Positions 44,918-57,476 of a DNA stretch of 64,000 nucleotides are shown here, in pieces (the first letter of the stretch is position 1; each line of letters opens with the position of its first letter). A program made the position numbers and the translations under genes. Source of the DNA: Pseudomonas xantholysinigenes (GTDB lineage Bacteria; Pseudomonadota; Gammaproteobacteria; Pseudomonadales; Pseudomonadaceae); NCBI RefSeq assembly GCF_014268885.2, contig NZ_CP077095.1:434001-498000 (forward strand), given 5' to 3'. The notes beneath the pieces are model-generated. The model saw nothing but the letters and a program-made list of their open reading frames with translations, ran no database searches and was not told where the DNA came from.

Positions 44918-46840
44918 TTATTGCGATTTCCTGACCCGCAGGTACCATTCCGACAACAGGCGCACCTGCTTGTCGGTGTAGCCACGCTCCACCATCCGGG
45001 TAACGAAGTCGTTGTGCTTCTGCTGATCCTCCTTGCTGGCCTTGGCGTTGAAGCTGATGACTGGCAGCAGGTCCTCGGTGTTGGAGAACATTTTCTTCTC
45101 GATCACCACCCGCAGCTTCTCGTAGCTGAGCCAGCTGGGGTTCTTGCCATTGTTGTTGGCCCGGGCGCGCAGCACGAAGTTGACGATCTCGTTGCGGAAG
45201 TCCTTCGGATTGCTGATGCCGGCCGGCTTCTCGATCTTCTCCAGCTCTTCGTTGAGGGCGATGCGGTTGAGGATTTCGCCGGTTTCCGGGTCGCGATATT
45301 CCTGGTCCTGGATCCAGAAGTCGGCGTACAGCACATAGCGGTCGAAGATGTTCTGCCCGTATTCGCTGTAGGACTCCAGGTAGGCGGTCTGGATTTCCTT
45401 GCCGATGAACTCGATGTAGCGCGGGGCCAGGTATTCCTTCAGGTAGCGCAGGTAGCGTTCGCGTACTTCGGCCGGGAATTGCTCCTGCTCGATCTGCTGT
45501 TCCAGCACATACAGCAGGTGTACCGGGTTGGCCGCCACCTCATGCGGGTCGAAGTTGAACACCTTGGAGAGGATCTTGAAGGCGAAGCGGGTCGACAGGC
45601 CGTTCATGCCTTCGTCGACGCCGGCGGAATCGCGGTATTCCTGGATCGACTTGGCCTTGGGGTCGGTGTCCTTGAGGTTTTCGCCGTCATAGACGCGCAT
45701 CTTCGAGTAGATATTGGAGTTTTCCGGCTCCTTGAGGCGCGAGAGCACGGTGAACTGGGCCAGCATCTTCAAGGTGTCGGGCGCGCAGTGCGCCTTGGCC
45801 AGCGAACTGTTGATCAGCAGCTTGTCGTAGATCTTGATCTCGTCGCTGACGCGCAGGCAGTACGGCACCTTGACGATGTAGATCCGGTCGATGAACGCCT
45901 CGTTGTTCTTGTTGTTGCGGAAGGTGTGCCACTCCGATTCGTTGGAGTGGGCCAGCAGGATCCCGGAGTAGGGGATCGCGCCAAGGCCTTCGGTACTGTT
46001 GTAGTTGCCTTCCTGGGTGGCGGTGAGCAACGGGTGCAGGACCTTGATCGGCGCCTTGAACATCTCGACGAATTCCATCAGGCCCTGGTTGGCCCGGCAC
46101 AGCGCGCCCGAATAGCTGTAGGCGTCGGCGTCGTTCTGCGGGAATTCCTCGAGCTTGCGGATATCCACCTTGCCCACCAGGGCCGAGATATCCTGGTTGT
46201 TCTCGTCGCCCGGCTCGGTCTTGGCGATGGCGATCTGGTTGAGGATCGAGGGGTAGAGCTTGACCACCTTGAACTTGCTGATGTCGCCGCCGAACTCCTG
46301 CAGGCGCTTGGTGGCCCAGGGCGACATGATGGTGTTGAGGTAGCGGCGGGAGATGCCGTATTCCTCTTCAAGGATCGCGCCGTCCTCGGTGGCGTTGAAC
46401 AGCCCCAGGGGCGACTCGAAGACCGGCGAGCCCTTGATGGCGTAGAACGGCACCTTCTCCATCAGCTGCTTGAGCTTTTCGGCCAGCGACGACTTGCCGC
46501 CGCCCACCGGGCCCAGCAGGTAGAGGATCTGTTTCTTCTCTTCCAGGCCTTGGGCGGCATGGCGGAAGTACGAGACGATCTGGTCGATGCACTCTTCCAT
46601 CCCGTGGAAGTCGGCAAAGGCCGGGTAGCGGCGAATCACCTTGTTGGAGAAGATCCGCGACAGCCGGGAGTTGGTGGAGGTGTCGATCAGCTCTGGTTCA
46701 CCGATGGCCAGCAACAGCCGCTCGGCCGCCGAGGCGTAGGCGCTGCGATCCTCTTTGCACAGCTCGAGGTACTCCTGCAGCGAAAGTTCTTCCTGGCGGG
46801 TGGACTCGAAACGTTGTTGGAAGTGGCTAAAAATGCTCAT
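44918..46840 (-). CDS. prkA: PrkA family serine protein kinase (YeaG-like)
   Basis: 640 residues. N-terminal AAA-type domain with Walker A GPVGGGKSS (~110) and a C-terminal kinase-like domain, full length. A cytoplasmic Ser/Thr kinase linked to carbon, nitrogen and stress adaptation. First gene of prkA-yeaH-spoVR. The upstream 283-base gap (46841-47123) probably holds its promoter; GGTATACAGC at about 46921 on the - strand is a possible -10 but no firm -35 was found. Confidence 0.95.
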   Translation of the reverse strand: MSIFSHFQQRFESTRQEELSLQEYLELCKEDRSAYASAAERLLLAIGEPELIDTSTNSRLSRIFSNKVIRRYPAFADFHGMEECIDQIVSYFRHAAQGLEEKKQILYLLGPVGGGKSSLAEKLKQLMEKVPFYAIKGSPVFESPLGLFNATEDGAILEEEYGISRRYLNTIMSPWATKRLQEFGGDISKFKVVKLYPSILNQIAIAKTEPGDENNQDISALVGKVDIRKLEEFPQNDADAYSYSGALCRANQGLMEFVEMFKAPIKVLHPLLTATQEGNYNSTEGLGAIPYSGILLAHSNESEWHTFRNNKNNEAFIDRIYIVKVPYCLRVSDEIKIYDKLLINSSLAKAHCAPDTLKMLAQFTVLSRLKEPENSNIYSKMRVYDGENLKDTDPKAKSIQEYRDSAGVDEGMNGLSTRFAFKILSKVFNFDPHEVAANPVHLLYVLEQQIEQEQFPAEVRERYLRYLKEYLAPRYIEFIGKEIQTAYLESYSEYGQNIFDRYVLYADFWIQDQEYRDPETGEILNRIALNEELEKIEKPAGISNPKDFRNEIVNFVLRARANNNGKNPSWLSYEKLRVVIEKKMFSNTEDLLPVISFNAKASKEDQQKHNDFVTRMVERGYTDKQVRLLSEWYLRVRKSQ

Positions 46841-47123
46841 GACGTCACCTCGCTCGATACGTGGAGACGACGCCGGATCAGTCAGCTGATGCTGGCATGC
46901 AACCGGGTTCGCCGATTGCTGTATACCCCCCAGAACACCCTTGAACGCTACCGATGACCCGCACGCCGGTGTACCGGCTCTCCCCTTTTTTGGATGGCCT
47001 GGGCTTAAGGATAGTTGGTTCTGGGCAAGGTCAAGGGCGGGGAGCGGAGAACAGGCCTACGACCGTTCGTCAGGTCGGGCGCAAGCCCGCACGGAGCGCG
47101 GGCTGCAGGAAAAATGAAAAAAA

Positions 47124-47453
47124 TTATTCAGCGCTGCCCTGGGCGGTTTCCGCCGGGTAGGTGTTGCGCCACAGTTCGAAGCCACCATCGATGCTGTAGA
47201 CGTTGGAGAAGCCCTGGCCGACCAGGTAGGCCGCGGCGCTCTGGCTGGAATTGCCGTGGTAGCAAACCACCAGTGTAGGCGCGTCGAGGTCGGCGTTGCG
47301 GATGAAATCGGCCACCGAGTGGTTATCCAGATGAGTGGCACCGGTGATGTGTCCGGCGGCATAGGCTTGCGGGTCGCGGATGTCGACCACGACCGCGCCT
47401 TCGGCGCGCAGGGCCAAGGCCTGCTCGGGGGAGATGCGCTTGAATTCGCTCAT
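47124..47453 (-). CDS. glpE: Thiosulfate sulfurtransferase GlpE (single-domain rhodanese)
   Basis: 109 residues with the catalytic C64 in [13 protein letters not shown] and rhodanese motifs [13 protein letters not shown]. Transfers sulfane sulphur from thiosulfate to cyanide or thioredoxin. Last gene of lptD-surA-pdxA-rsmA-apaG-apaH-glpE, 12 bases after apaH. Confidence 0.94.
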   Translation of the reverse strand: MSEFKRISPEQALALRAEGAVVVDIRDPQAYAAGHITGATHLDNHSVADFIRNADLDAPTLVVCYHGNSSQSAAAYLVGQGFSNVYSIDGGFELWRNTYPAETAQGSAE

Positions 47454-47465
47454 GGGGCGGTTCCT

Positions 47466-48332
47466 TCAGGGCTGATCGTTGGGTGCGGCCGGGGGCGCCG
47501 GCAGGCGAGGGGTGCCCTCGCGGGTGCAGTCGCAGCGGTGGTACTCGCCACTGTCGACGTTGTAGAGGGTCATGGCTCCGCCCCAGACGCAACCGGTGTC
47601 CAGGGCGATCACGCCCGGCGCGTCGACGCGGCCTTCGAGGGCGGCCCAGTGGCCGAAAATGATCTTCACGTGCCGTGAGCGGCGATCCGGGTGGTCGAAC
47701 CAGGGCTTGTAGCCCTTGGGCGCGGTGTCCAGCCCTTCCTTGCTCTTGAGGTCGAGCTTGCCGGCGGCGGTGCAGAAGCGCATGCGGGTGAAGTAGTTGG
47801 TGATCACCCGCAGGCGGTCGACGCCGGCCAGGTCCTTGCTCCACTTGTTCGGCTCGTTGCCGTACATGCCGTCCAGGTACAGCTTGAGGCGACCGTCGTC
47901 GCGCAGCACCTGCTCGACTTCGGCGGCCAGCTCCAGCGCCCTGCCCAGGGTCCATTGCGGTGGAATGCCGGCATGGACCATGGCGATCCCGCGTTGCTCG
48001 TCGTAGTGCAGCAGCTTCTGCTGGCGTAGCCAGTCGAACAACGGGTCGGCGTCCGGGGCTTCGATGATCTCGCGCAGGGTGTCGCTTTTCTTCAGGCGTT
48101 CGACGTTATGCCAGGCCGCCAGCAGGTGCAGGTCGTGGTTGCCCAGCACGCAGACCAGCGACTCGCGCATCGCGTAGAGGTAGCGCAGGGTTTCGAGGGA
48201 CTCGGGGCCGCGGTTGACCAGGTCGCCCACCAGCCACAAGCGATCGACCGCAGGGTTGAAGCGCACTCGCTCGAGCAGGCACTTGAGCGGTTGCAGGCAA
48301 CCTTGCAGGTCACCGACGGCATAAGTGGCCAT
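47466..48332 (-). CDS. apaH: Bis(5'-nucleosyl)-tetraphosphatase (symmetrical) ApaH
   Basis: 288 residues. Metallophosphatase motifs [16 protein letters not shown] and GNHDLHLLA. Hydrolyses Ap4A to two ADP. Its ATG shares one base with the apaG stop (TGATG). Confidence 0.96.
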   Translation of the reverse strand: MATYAVGDLQGCLQPLKCLLERVRFNPAVDRLWLVGDLVNRGPESLETLRYLYAMRESLVCVLGNHDLHLLAAWHNVERLKKSDTLREIIEAPDADPLFDWLRQQKLLHYDEQRGIAMVHAGIPPQWTLGRALELAAEVEQVLRDDGRLKLYLDGMYGNEPNKWSKDLAGVDRLRVITNYFTRMRFCTAAGKLDLKSKEGLDTAPKGYKPWFDHPDRRSRHVKIIFGHWAALEGRVDAPGVIALDTGCVWGGAMTLYNVDSGEYHRCDCTREGTPRLPAPPAAPNDQP

Positions 48333-48712
48333 CAGTGCAGGGCCCCAGGCACGGCCAGGCGGAACGGCGCGATCTGCGCATCGAAACGTTGGCCGTCTTC
48401 GGCGAACATCTGGTAACTGCCCTGCATGGTGCCGACACGGGTGCTGATCACCGCGCCGCTGCTGTAGGTGTGGCTCTGGCCGGGATCGATCGACGGCTGC
48501 TGGCCGATGACCCCGGCGCCGCGCACTTCCTCGACTTCGCCGTCACCGTTGGTGATCAGCCAGTGACGGGACATCAGCTTGGCCTTGAGCGTGCCGTTGT
48601 TCTGCACGGTAATGGTGTAGGCGAAGGCGAAACGGCTGCTTTCGGGGTCGGATTGTTCTTTGAGGTAGCGGGTCACGACGCTGACGTCGATCTGATAGCG
48701 GGGGTCGGACAT
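48332..48712 (-). CDS. apaG: ApaG (DUF525) protein
   Basis: 126 residues from the ATG at 48712. Fibronectin-like fold with the glycine motif [11 protein letters not shown] and [19 protein letters not shown], full length. Function unclear; a fixed neighbour of apaH and rsmA. A REP doublet separates it from rsmA. An in-frame ATG at 48739 has no homologous extension. Confidence 0.94.
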   Translation of the reverse strand: MSDPRYQIDVSVVTRYLKEQSDPESSRFAFAYTITVQNNGTLKAKLMSRHWLITNGDGEVEEVRGAGVIGQQPSIDPGQSHTYSSGAVISTRVGTMQGSYQMFAEDGQRFDAQIAPFRLAVPGALH

Positions 48713-48812
48713 GCAAGGGCCTTGGGCGAACTGACGCAATAACGCAGTCTAGGCCATTGAGAGGGGGGAGGGCCAGCGGGGTGGGGCTTGAGATCTTGGT
48801 TATCAGTACCGA

Positions 48813-48886
48813 CCTCTTCGCGGGTAAACCCGCCCCCACAGGAATCGCACGCGGTCACTGTGGGAGCGGGCTTGCCCGCGAAGAGG
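48813..48886. repeat. Inverted REP pair between rsmA and apaG
   Basis: CCTCTTCGCGGGTAAACCCG from 48813 and CTGTGGGAGCGGGCTTGCCC from 48858, ending CGCGAAGAGG, are near complements. One arm carries GGGTAAACCC and the other GGGCTTGCCC, so two subtypes are paired. It splits an otherwise tightly packed operon. Confidence 0.9.
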
Positions 48887-48901
48887 CCGATGCAGGAGGA
48901 A

Positions 48902-49702
48902 TCAGGCTTGCTGATCAGCCAACTGGTCAGCCAGGCGCACGAAGGCGGCCAGGTCCAACTGCTCGGGGCGCAGGCTGCCGTCGACGCCGGCGGCTTCGAT
49001 GGCGGCGCTGTCGAGCAGGCCTTTGAGGGTATTGCGCAGGGTCTTGCGGCGCTGGTTGAAGGCTTCGCGCACCACGTGCTCCAGGAGCTTGGGATTCTTC
49101 GCTGGATGCGGCAGCACTTCGTGCGGCACCAGGCGCACGATCGCCGAGTCGACTTTCGGCGGCGGGTTGAACGCGCCTGGGCCGACATTGAACAGGTGTT
49201 CCACGCGGCAGTGGTACTGGACCATGATCGACAGGCGGCCCCAGTCGCCGCCGCCTGGGCCGGCCGCCATGCGCTCGACCACTTCCTTTTGCAGCATGAA
49301 GTGCATGTCGCGGATCAGCCCGGCGTGATCGAGCAGGTGGAAGATCAGCGGGGTGGAGATGTTGTAGGGCAGGTTGCCCACGACTTTCAGGCTGCGCGGC
49401 GGAACGCCCAGCTGGTTGAAGTCGAACTTCAGGGCATCGCCCTGGTGCAGGCGGAAGTTGTCACGCCCGGCGAACTTGTGCTGCAGGATCGGCACCAGGT
49501 CCTTGTCCAGCTCGACCACGTCCAGTTGCGCGCCGCTGCCCAGCAAGCCCTCGGTGAGGGCGCCCTGGCCAGGGCCGATTTCCAGCAGGTGTTCGCCGGC
49601 CTTGGCGTTGATCGCCCGCAGGATGCGGTCGATGATTCCGGCGTCGTGCAGGAAGTTCTGGCCGAAGCGCTTGCGCGCCCGGTGTTGGTAGTGCTCGGTC
49701 AT
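48902..49702 (-). CDS. rsmA: 16S rRNA (adenine1518/1519-N6) dimethyltransferase RsmA/KsgA
   Basis: 266 residues. SAM-binding [14 protein letters not shown] (~41) and the catalytic NLPYNIS (~115). Dimethylates two adjacent adenines in helix 45 of 16S rRNA. ATG overlaps the pdxA stop (ATGA). Not the RNA-binding RsmA/CsrA that is the target of rsmY above; ksgA is the alternative symbol. Confidence 0.97.
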   Translation of the reverse strand: MTEHYQHRARKRFGQNFLHDAGIIDRILRAINAKAGEHLLEIGPGQGALTEGLLGSGAQLDVVELDKDLVPILQHKFAGRDNFRLHQGDALKFDFNQLGVPPRSLKVVGNLPYNISTPLIFHLLDHAGLIRDMHFMLQKEVVERMAAGPGGGDWGRLSIMVQYHCRVEHLFNVGPGAFNPPPKVDSAIVRLVPHEVLPHPAKNPKLLEHVVREAFNQRRKTLRNTLKGLLDSAAIEAAGVDGSLRPEQLDLAAFVRLADQLADQQA

Positions 49703-50688
49703 GGTCGGTTCTCGGCCATCTGGTAGGCGGTTTCCAGGGCGACGCGCAGGCTGCCGGTATCGACCTTGCCGCTGCCGGCCAGGTCCAGGGCGGTGCCATG
49801 GTCGACCGAGGTGCGGATGATCGGCAGGCCCAGCGTCACGTTGACCGCGGCGCCGAAGCCCTTGTACTTGAGCACGGGCAGGCCTTGGTCGTGGTACATC
49901 GCCAGCACCGCGTCGCAGTGCTCCAGATATTTGGGGGTAAACAGGGTATCGGCTGGCAACGGACCGCGCAGGTCCATGCCTTCGGCGCGCAGGCGCGCCA
50001 GAGTGGGCTCGATGATGTCGATTTCTTCGCGGCCCAGGTGGCCGCCTTCTCCGGCATGCGGGTTGAGGCCGCAGACCAGGATGCGTGGGGCGCTGATGCC
50101 GAACTTGTCGCGCATGTCCGCATGCAGGATGCGGGTCACGCGCTCCAGGCGTTCGCCAGTGATGGCATCGGCAATGTCGCGCAGGGGCAGGTGGGTAGTC
50201 ACCAGGGCCACGCGCAGGCCTCGGGTCGCCAGCATCATGACCACTTGCGTGGTGTGTGTCAGCTCGGCGAGGAATTCGGTGTGGCCGGAGAAGGCGATAC
50301 CGCTTTCGTTGATCACGCCCTTGTGCACCGGGGCGGTGATCATGCCGGCGAAATCACCGGCAAGGCAGCCTTGGCCTGCGCGGGTGAGCGTTTCCAGGAC
50401 GAATGCGGCGTTGGCCTTGTCCAACTGCCCGGCTGCCACCGGCGCGGCCAGGGGCGTGTCCCAGACATACAGGCTGCCGGCGGCGGCGGGCTGGTCGGGG
50501 AAGTGGCCTGGGCTGACCGGCAGCAGGGTAACGGCCAGCCCCAGCTGCGCGGCCCGCTCGGCGAGCAGGTCACGGCTGGTGATGGCGATCAGGGGGTGGG
50601 GCTGGGTCTCGGCGGCGAGCAGCAGGCACAGGTCGGGGCCTATGCCGGCCGGCTCGCCGGGCGTGACGGCGAAACGCAGGGGTTTCAC
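49699..50688 (-). CDS. pdxA: 4-hydroxythreonine-4-phosphate dehydrogenase PdxA
   Basis: 329 residues. N-terminal [17 protein letters not shown] and metal-binding histidines in GHTEFLAEL and [17 protein letters not shown]-dependent step of pyridoxal phosphate synthesis. Overlaps surA and rsmA by 4 bases on each side. Confidence 0.97.
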   Translation of the reverse strand: MKPLRFAVTPGEPAGIGPDLCLLLAAETQPHPLIAITSRDLLAERAAQLGLAVTLLPVSPGHFPDQPAAAGSLYVWDTPLAAPVAAGQLDKANAAFVLETLTRAGQGCLAGDFAGMITAPVHKGVINESGIAFSGHTEFLAELTHTTQVVMMLATRGLRVALVTTHLPLRDIADAITGERLERVTRILHADMRDKFGISAPRILVCGLNPHAGEGGHLGREEIDIIEPTLARLRAEGMDLRGPLPADTLFTPKYLEHCDAVLAMYHDQGLPVLKYKGFGAAVNVTLGLPIIRTSVDHGTALDLAGSGKVDTGSLRVALETAYQMAENRP

Positions 50689-52004
50689 TGGGCGGCCTGG
50701 TCGGCGCCAGGCAGCTTGATCTCGACGTAGGCTTCGTCACGGATCTGGCGCAGCCAGGTCTGCAGCTCTTCGTCGTACTTGCGGTTGCGCAGCACGTTCA
50801 TTGCCTGCTGTTCGCGGGCCTTGTCGGTGCTGTCGGTGGCGCGGCGGCCCAGCACTTCCAGCACGTGCCAGCCGTACTGGGTACGGAACGGACGGGTCAC
50901 TTCGCCTTGCTGGGCGTTGGCCATCTGCTCGCGGAACTCAGGCACCAGGCTGTTCGGGTCGACCCAGTTGAGGTCGCCGCCGTTGAGCGCCGAACCTGGA
51001 TCTTCCGAGAAGCTCTTCGCCAGTTCGCCGAAGTCTTCGCCGCTCTTGATGCGGTCGTAGAGGCGCTCGGCCAGTTGCTCGGTGGCGGCGTCGCTGCGGA
51101 TTTCGCTTGGTTTGATCAGGATATGGCGTACATGCACCTCGTCGCGCAGCACGCTCTCGCTGCCACCGCGCTTCTCCTCGAGCTTGAGGATGATGAAGCC
51201 GTTGGGGATGCGGATTGGCTGGGTGATATCGCCCACGGCCATGCTGCCGAGCATCTTGGCGAAATCAGGTGGCAGTTGACCGGCATTACGCCAGCCCATC
51301 TCGCCGCCTTCCAGGGCGTTCTCGCTGCGCGAGCGGGCGATGGCCATCTGGCCGAAGTCCGCGCCTTGCTTGAGCTGCTGGTAGACATCGCCGACCTGGC
51401 GCGCGGCGGCCTGGATAGCCTCCGAGTTGGCGCCTTCCGGGGTGGGGATGAGGATGTTGGCCAGACGGTACTCTTCCGACATCTGCATCTTGCCCATGTC
51501 CGAGTTGAGGTAGTTCTTCACTTCCTGCTCGGATACCTGGATGCGCTCGGCCACGCGGCGCTGGCGCACGCGGCTGATGATCATCTCGCGCTTGATCTGC
51601 TCGCGGGCGTCGTCGTACGACAGGCCATCGTGGGCCAGCGCCGCGCGGAACTGCTCCGGCGACATGCCATTGCGCTGGGCGATGGTGCCGACTGCCTGGT
51701 TGAGATCCTCGTCGGTGATGCGGATGCCCGAGCGTTCGCCGATCTGCAGTTGCAGGTTCTCGACGATCAGGCGCTCCAGCACCTGCTGCTCCAGCGCGCC
51801 GGCCGGCGGCACGCCACCGCCACGCTTGGCGATGGTCTGCTGCACTTCGCGCACGCGCTGGTCGAGCTGGCTCTGCATGACCACGTCGTTGTCGACGATG
51901 GCCACCACGCGGTCAAGGGGTTGCGGGGCGGCATGCGCCGCGCCGCTCAGCAATACGGCGCCCAGCATCAGCGGGCGCAGACGATCAATAAGCTTGGTCT
52001 TCAC
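50685..52004 (-). CDS. surA: Periplasmic peptidyl-prolyl isomerase/chaperone SurA
   Basis: 439 residues. Signal peptide [20 protein letters not shown] with cleavage after AHA, a SurA N-terminal chaperone domain, and two parvulin domains (~175-275 and ~290-385; [28 protein letters not shown]). Assists outer-membrane protein folding including LptD, which is encoded directly upstream and overlaps it by 20 bases. Confidence 0.96.
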   Translation of the reverse strand: MKTKLIDRLRPLMLGAVLLSGAAHAAPQPLDRVVAIVDNDVVMQSQLDQRVREVQQTIAKRGGGVPPAGALEQQVLERLIVENLQLQIGERSGIRITDEDLNQAVGTIAQRNGMSPEQFRAALAHDGLSYDDAREQIKREMIISRVRQRRVAERIQVSEQEVKNYLNSDMGKMQMSEEYRLANILIPTPEGANSEAIQAAARQVGDVYQQLKQGADFGQMAIARSRSENALEGGEMGWRNAGQLPPDFAKMLGSMAVGDITQPIRIPNGFIILKLEEKRGGSESVLRDEVHVRHILIKPSEIRSDAATEQLAERLYDRIKSGEDFGELAKSFSEDPGSALNGGDLNWVDPNSLVPEFREQMANAQQGEVTRPFRTQYGWHVLEVLGRRATDSTDKAREQQAMNVLRNRKYDEELQTWLRQIRDEAYVEIKLPGADQAAQ

Positions 52005-54792
52005 GTGTACGGTAACCTTGAATGCCTTTGTCCAGGAACGACTCGACCTTGTTGCCCATTACACCACCCAGGCCTTTCAGGACGATCTGCAGGAAGACGC
52101 CGTGGTCGCCCTTCTCGTTCTGTGGGGTGGCCTGGCTGAAGTCGTCGTAGTCCATCCAGTAGCGGTTGATCAGGCGCAGCTTCCAGCAGCAGTTGTCATA
52201 CTCGAAACCGCCCATTGCCTCGAGGGTGCGGTTGCGGTTGTAGTCGTGCTGCCAGCGGGCGATGACGCTCCATTGCGGCACGATCGGCCAGATGACCGAG
52301 AAATCGTGCTGCTGGATCTTGTAGTAGTCCTTGATGTAGTTCGGGCTACCAGGGGTGCCATAGTCGCCACCGCCGACTTTCCAGGTACCGGTCTGGGTGT
52401 CGTAGGTGATCAGGTCGTTGCGGTAGCGATAACCGAGGTTGACGATCTTGTTCGGATTGTCTTCAGGCTGGTAGTGGAACATTGCGCTGCCCGAACGGGT
52501 GCTGCGGCTGTCCGGATCCCAGTTGAAGTCCGAGTTGAAGCGCCAGTCGCGGTTGAAGGCGTATTCGTATTCCAGGGCGTACGGCGAGACATCCGCCTGG
52601 GTGTCCTTGCGGGTGCGGTAGTCGATACCCGGCAGCTGGACCTTGCGGTCCTTGAAGTAGTACGCCTGGCCAATGCTGAAGCGTTGGCGCTGGAAGCCGT
52701 TGTCCTCGATCCAGCGGTTGGTCACGCCGAGCGACAGCTTGTTCTCGTCGCCGATCCGGTCGATGCCGCTGAAGCGGTTGTCGCGGAACAGCGAGGAATA
52801 GTTGAAGGTGCTTTCCGAGGTGTCGAACAGCGGAATGTCCTTCTGGTCCTTGTACGGGACATAGAGGTAGAACAGGCGCGGCTCGAGGGTCTGGCGGTAG
52901 TTGGTACCGAACAGCTGGGTATTGCGGTCGAAGTACAGGCCGCTGTCGACGCTGAAGATTGGGATGTCGCGGCTTTGCGAACTGCTGTAGCTACCGTAAC
53001 CAGGACGCTGCGACTGGAGGGCGGCCTGGGCCTTGCCCTGGCTGTCGAGGTCGAGGTCATAGTTGGTGTAGACATACTTCAGCTTCGGCATGATGTAGCC
53101 GTAGCTGGCTAGCATAGGCAAACTGATTGCCGGCGCCGCGTTCAGGCGGGTGCCGTTGGCGCGGGCGATACCGGAAACGTTCTCGTCCAGGCGACGACCG
53201 GGCAGGCCTGCGGTGATATCCGGGAGGCCGTCCTTGTCCCTGACGAAGTCGTTCTTCAGGTCACGATCGAAGCGCACGGCCTCGGTTTCGTAAGACAGGT
53301 CGAAGCCGCCGGGGTGGAACGGCAGCATGCCGGCCAGCGTAATCTGCGGCAACCGGTCATACGGCGTGATCTGCGAAATGGTCGCCATCTCGTAGGCGTG
53401 CAGATTCAACCGCGCGGTGTAGCTGTCGCCGCGGTAGGTGAGCGCGCCCTGCTGGTTGATGACGTCACGGCTTTCGACACCGATCTGGTCCGACTCCAGG
53501 TCCTGGAAGTAGAACGGGTCGCTGATGTCGGTGTAGTCCACCTCGGTCATCAGGCGCTCGTCCAGGCCGCCCTTGTGCTGCCAGTTGACCATCCAGCGTT
53601 CTTTCTTGTAGTCCGTCTGCAGCTTGCGGTCGTCGTCCTGGTCGCTCAGGTAGGAACCGCCGAACTGGCCTTCGCTGGACTTGGTCAGGTAGCGGAACTC
53701 GCCTTCCATGAGCATGCCGCGCTTGGCCATGTAGCGCGGGTACAAGGTGGCGTCGTAGTTCGGCGCCAGGTTGAAGTAGTACGGCGTGACCAGCATGAAG
53801 CCGGTATCGCTGCTGGTGCCGAACGAAGGCGGCAGGAAGCCGGACTGGCGACGGTCGTCGATCGGGAAGTAGATGTACGGGGTGTACAGGACCGGGAAGT
53901 CCTTGACCCGCAGGGTGACGTTGGTCGCGGTACCGAAGCCGGTGGCCGGGTTCAGGGTGATGTTGTTGCCCTTGAGCTGCCACGCGTTGCTGCCCGGCTC
54001 ACAGGTGGTATAGGTACCGTCCTTGAGGCGGATGATGGCGTTCTCGGCACGCTTGGCGTACAGCGCGTTACCGCGGATGTGCGACTTGTGCATCACGTAT
54101 TCGGCGTTGTCGACCCGGGCTTCGCCGGTGTCGAGCTGGATCTGCGCCTCGTCGCCAACCACCAGGCTGCCGTTGTCGCGGATCCTGACGTTGCCCTTGA
54201 GCTCGCCACGGTTCTCGGCCTGGTACAGGTTGGCCTCGTCGGCCTCGGCCTGCATGCTGCCCTGGCGCATGACCACGTCACCGGCGAGGGTAGCGATCTG
54301 CTGCTCCTGCTGGTACTTGGAGACCTTGGCGTTGATGTAGGTCGGCGACTCGTCCTTGGGCGTGGAGTCGTTCATGCCCGGGCGGGTCGGCTCGATATAG
54401 GCGCCACCGCAGTACGGGCCGGTCTCGGCCAGCTGTGCGGCGGTGAGCTTGTCGCGCGGGACCCAGTCCAGGTGGCTGTAATCCTCGCTGCGCGACTTCA
54501 GGCCGCGGCCTTTGGCCTCGGTGACCAGCATCGGCTTGTCGGCTTCAGCCGCGACCGCCTCGCCCGAGGCGTCGGTGCCCGAGCTGGCAGCGGCGGCGCC
54601 CGGGTGTACCGGGCGCGGAGGCAGGTTGGCTGCGGTCTTGGGCTTGCAGTCCCAACCACCGGAGGCGGACACTTGGCAGTCGAACTGCTCGGCCGCAACC
54701 ACGTACGATGTGGCCAGAGGTTGCATGGCCAGCAGGCCGCCAGTTACCAGCAATGGAAACTTTCTACGAAACGCGGGGGAATTCAATGCCAT
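51985..54792 (-). CDS. lptD: LPS-assembly outer-membrane protein LptD
   Basis: 935 residues from the ATG at 54792; the frame extends 31 codons further up but without homology. Signal peptide ([20 protein letters not shown]), N-terminal cysteines ([16 protein letters not shown]), an Ala/Pro/Glu-rich linker (~75-115) typical of Pseudomonas, a beta-taco domain and a large beta-barrel. The late CC pair (YDNCCWKL) provides partners for the disulphides needed for maturation. Inserts LPS in the outer leaflet together with LptE. Confidence 0.96.
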   Translation of the reverse strand: MALNSPAFRRKFPLLVTGGLLAMQPLATSYVVAAEQFDCQVSASGGWDCKPKTAANLPPRPVHPGAAAASSGTDASGEAVAAEADKPMLVTEAKGRGLKSRSEDYSHLDWVPRDKLTAAQLAETGPYCGGAYIEPTRPGMNDSTPKDESPTYINAKVSKYQQEQQIATLAGDVVMRQGSMQAEADEANLYQAENRGELKGNVRIRDNGSLVVGDEAQIQLDTGEARVDNAEYVMHKSHIRGNALYAKRAENAIIRLKDGTYTTCEPGSNAWQLKGNNITLNPATGFGTATNVTLRVKDFPVLYTPYIYFPIDDRRQSGFLPPSFGTSSDTGFMLVTPYYFNLAPNYDATLYPRYMAKRGMLMEGEFRYLTKSSEGQFGGSYLSDQDDDRKLQTDYKKERWMVNWQHKGGLDERLMTEVDYTDISDPFYFQDLESDQIGVESRDVINQQGALTYRGDSYTARLNLHAYEMATISQITPYDRLPQITLAGMLPFHPGGFDLSYETEAVRFDRDLKNDFVRDKDGLPDITAGLPGRRLDENVSGIARANGTRLNAAPAISLPMLASYGYIMPKLKYVYTNYDLDLDSQGKAQAALQSQRPGYGSYSSSQSRDIPIFSVDSGLYFDRNTQLFGTNYRQTLEPRLFYLYVPYKDQKDIPLFDTSESTFNYSSLFRDNRFSGIDRIGDENKLSLGVTNRWIEDNGFQRQRFSIGQAYYFKDRKVQLPGIDYRTRKDTQADVSPYALEYEYAFNRDWRFNSDFNWDPDSRSTRSGSAMFHYQPEDNPNKIVNLGYRYRNDLITYDTQTGTWKVGGGDYGTPGSPNYIKDYYKIQQHDFSVIWPIVPQWSVIARWQHDYNRNRTLEAMGGFEYDNCCWKLRLINRYWMDYDDFSQATPQNEKGDHGVFLQIVLKGLGGVMGNKVESFLDKGIQGYRTREDQAY

Positions 54793-54923
54793 CTTATTAG
54801 TCCGGGCTTCCTGCGTGCCATCTGCCCGCGTGTGGGGGCCGCACGCCTCTCGATGGTCTGAAAAAGATGCTGGATAATAAAGCATGACCCGCTTGACGGC
54901 TAGGGCCGTCGGAGACCCTTGTA

Positions 54924-56611
<1,688 letters not shown>

Positions 56612-56612
56612 C

Positions 56613-57377
56613 ATGTGGTGGCCGAGCACAGTGATCGGTGCCGGCGCCGGTTTCGCCGTGGCCAGCATTCCTGGGGCATTGCTCGGGGCGTTGCTGGGCC
56701 AGGCCATGGATCGGCGCCTGCGCCTGCAGGGATGGGACGATGTGCGCGAGCGCTTGGGTGGGCGCGCGGCGCTGCGTGATGACGAGCTGTTGTTCGTGTT
56801 GCTCGGGCGGCTGGCCAAGAGCGATGGCCGGGTGGCCGAGGGGCATATCCAGCAGGCGCGCCAGGAAATGACCCGCCTGGCCCTCAGCGAGCCGGCGCGG
56901 TTGCGGGCGATTGCCGCGTTCAACCGTGGCAAGGCCGGCAAGGATCGACTGGGGCAGCACCTGCGCCGGATCAAGCAACAGCCGCATGCCGCCGAGGGCA
57001 CCTTGCGCGCCTGCTGGCGCATGGTCTGGGCCGATGGCAAGGCTGGGCGCCAGGAGCGCGACCTGTTGCTGGGCTGGGGCCAGCAGTTGGGGCTGAGCCG
57101 CCAGCAGGTGCAGGCGCTGGCGTTGGAATACGAGCCACGCCGGTCGGCGCTCGACGGTGGCGTGATGACCTACGCGGCGGCGCTGCGCTTGTTGGGAGTC
57201 GAGCCGGATACCGAGGCGGACCAGGTCAAGCAGGCCTATCGGCGCCTGCTCAGCCGGCATCACCCGGACAAACTGGTGGGCAGCGGCGCCAGCGAGGCGA
57301 GGGTGCGTGAGGCGACCGAACTCACCCGTGAGCTGCACCAGGCCTTTGCCCTGATCCGCAAAAGGCGCGGGCTTTGA
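56613..57377 (+). CDS. DjlA-like membrane co-chaperone (TerB-like plus DnaJ domain)
   Basis: 254 residues from the ATG at 56613, 1 base after murU. An N-terminal membrane segment (STVIGAGAGFAVASIPGALL), a TerB-like helical domain (DDELLFVLLGRLAKSDGRVA) and a C-terminal J domain with the HPD motif (RRLLSRHHPDKLVG). Expected to recruit DnaK at the membrane. A similar gene follows murU in P. putida. Confidence 0.9.
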   Translation: MWWPSTVIGAGAGFAVASIPGALLGALLGQAMDRRLRLQGWDDVRERLGGRAALRDDELLFVLLGRLAKSDGRVAEGHIQQARQEMTRLALSEPARLRAIAAFNRGKAGKDRLGQHLRRIKQQPHAAEGTLRACWRMVWADGKAGRQERDLLLGWGQQLGLSRQQVQALALEYEPRRSALDGGVMTYAAALRLLGVEPDTEADQVKQAYRRLLSRHHPDKLVGSGASEARVREATELTRELHQAFALIRKRRGL

Positions 57378-57425
57378 GCTGATCGCGGCGCCGAATCGCA
57401 GGAGGTCGCCCTGGGGGCTGTCATC

Positions 57426-57452
57426 CCTGTGGGAGCGGGCTTGCCCGCGAAG
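57426..57452. repeat. Single REP element
   Basis: CCTGTGGGAGCGGGCTTGCCCGCGAAG, one unpaired copy between the convergent DjlA-like and DUF3530 genes. Folds into a short GGGC/GCCC hairpin. Confidence 0.85.
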
Positions 57453-57476
57453 CTGGCGCCTATGGTTTGTGCTGTG

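Noticed and set aside
47084..47104. AGCCCGC/GCGGGCT hairpin after glpE as a terminator
   Set aside because: The T-rich stretch precedes the hairpin on the transcribed strand instead of following it.
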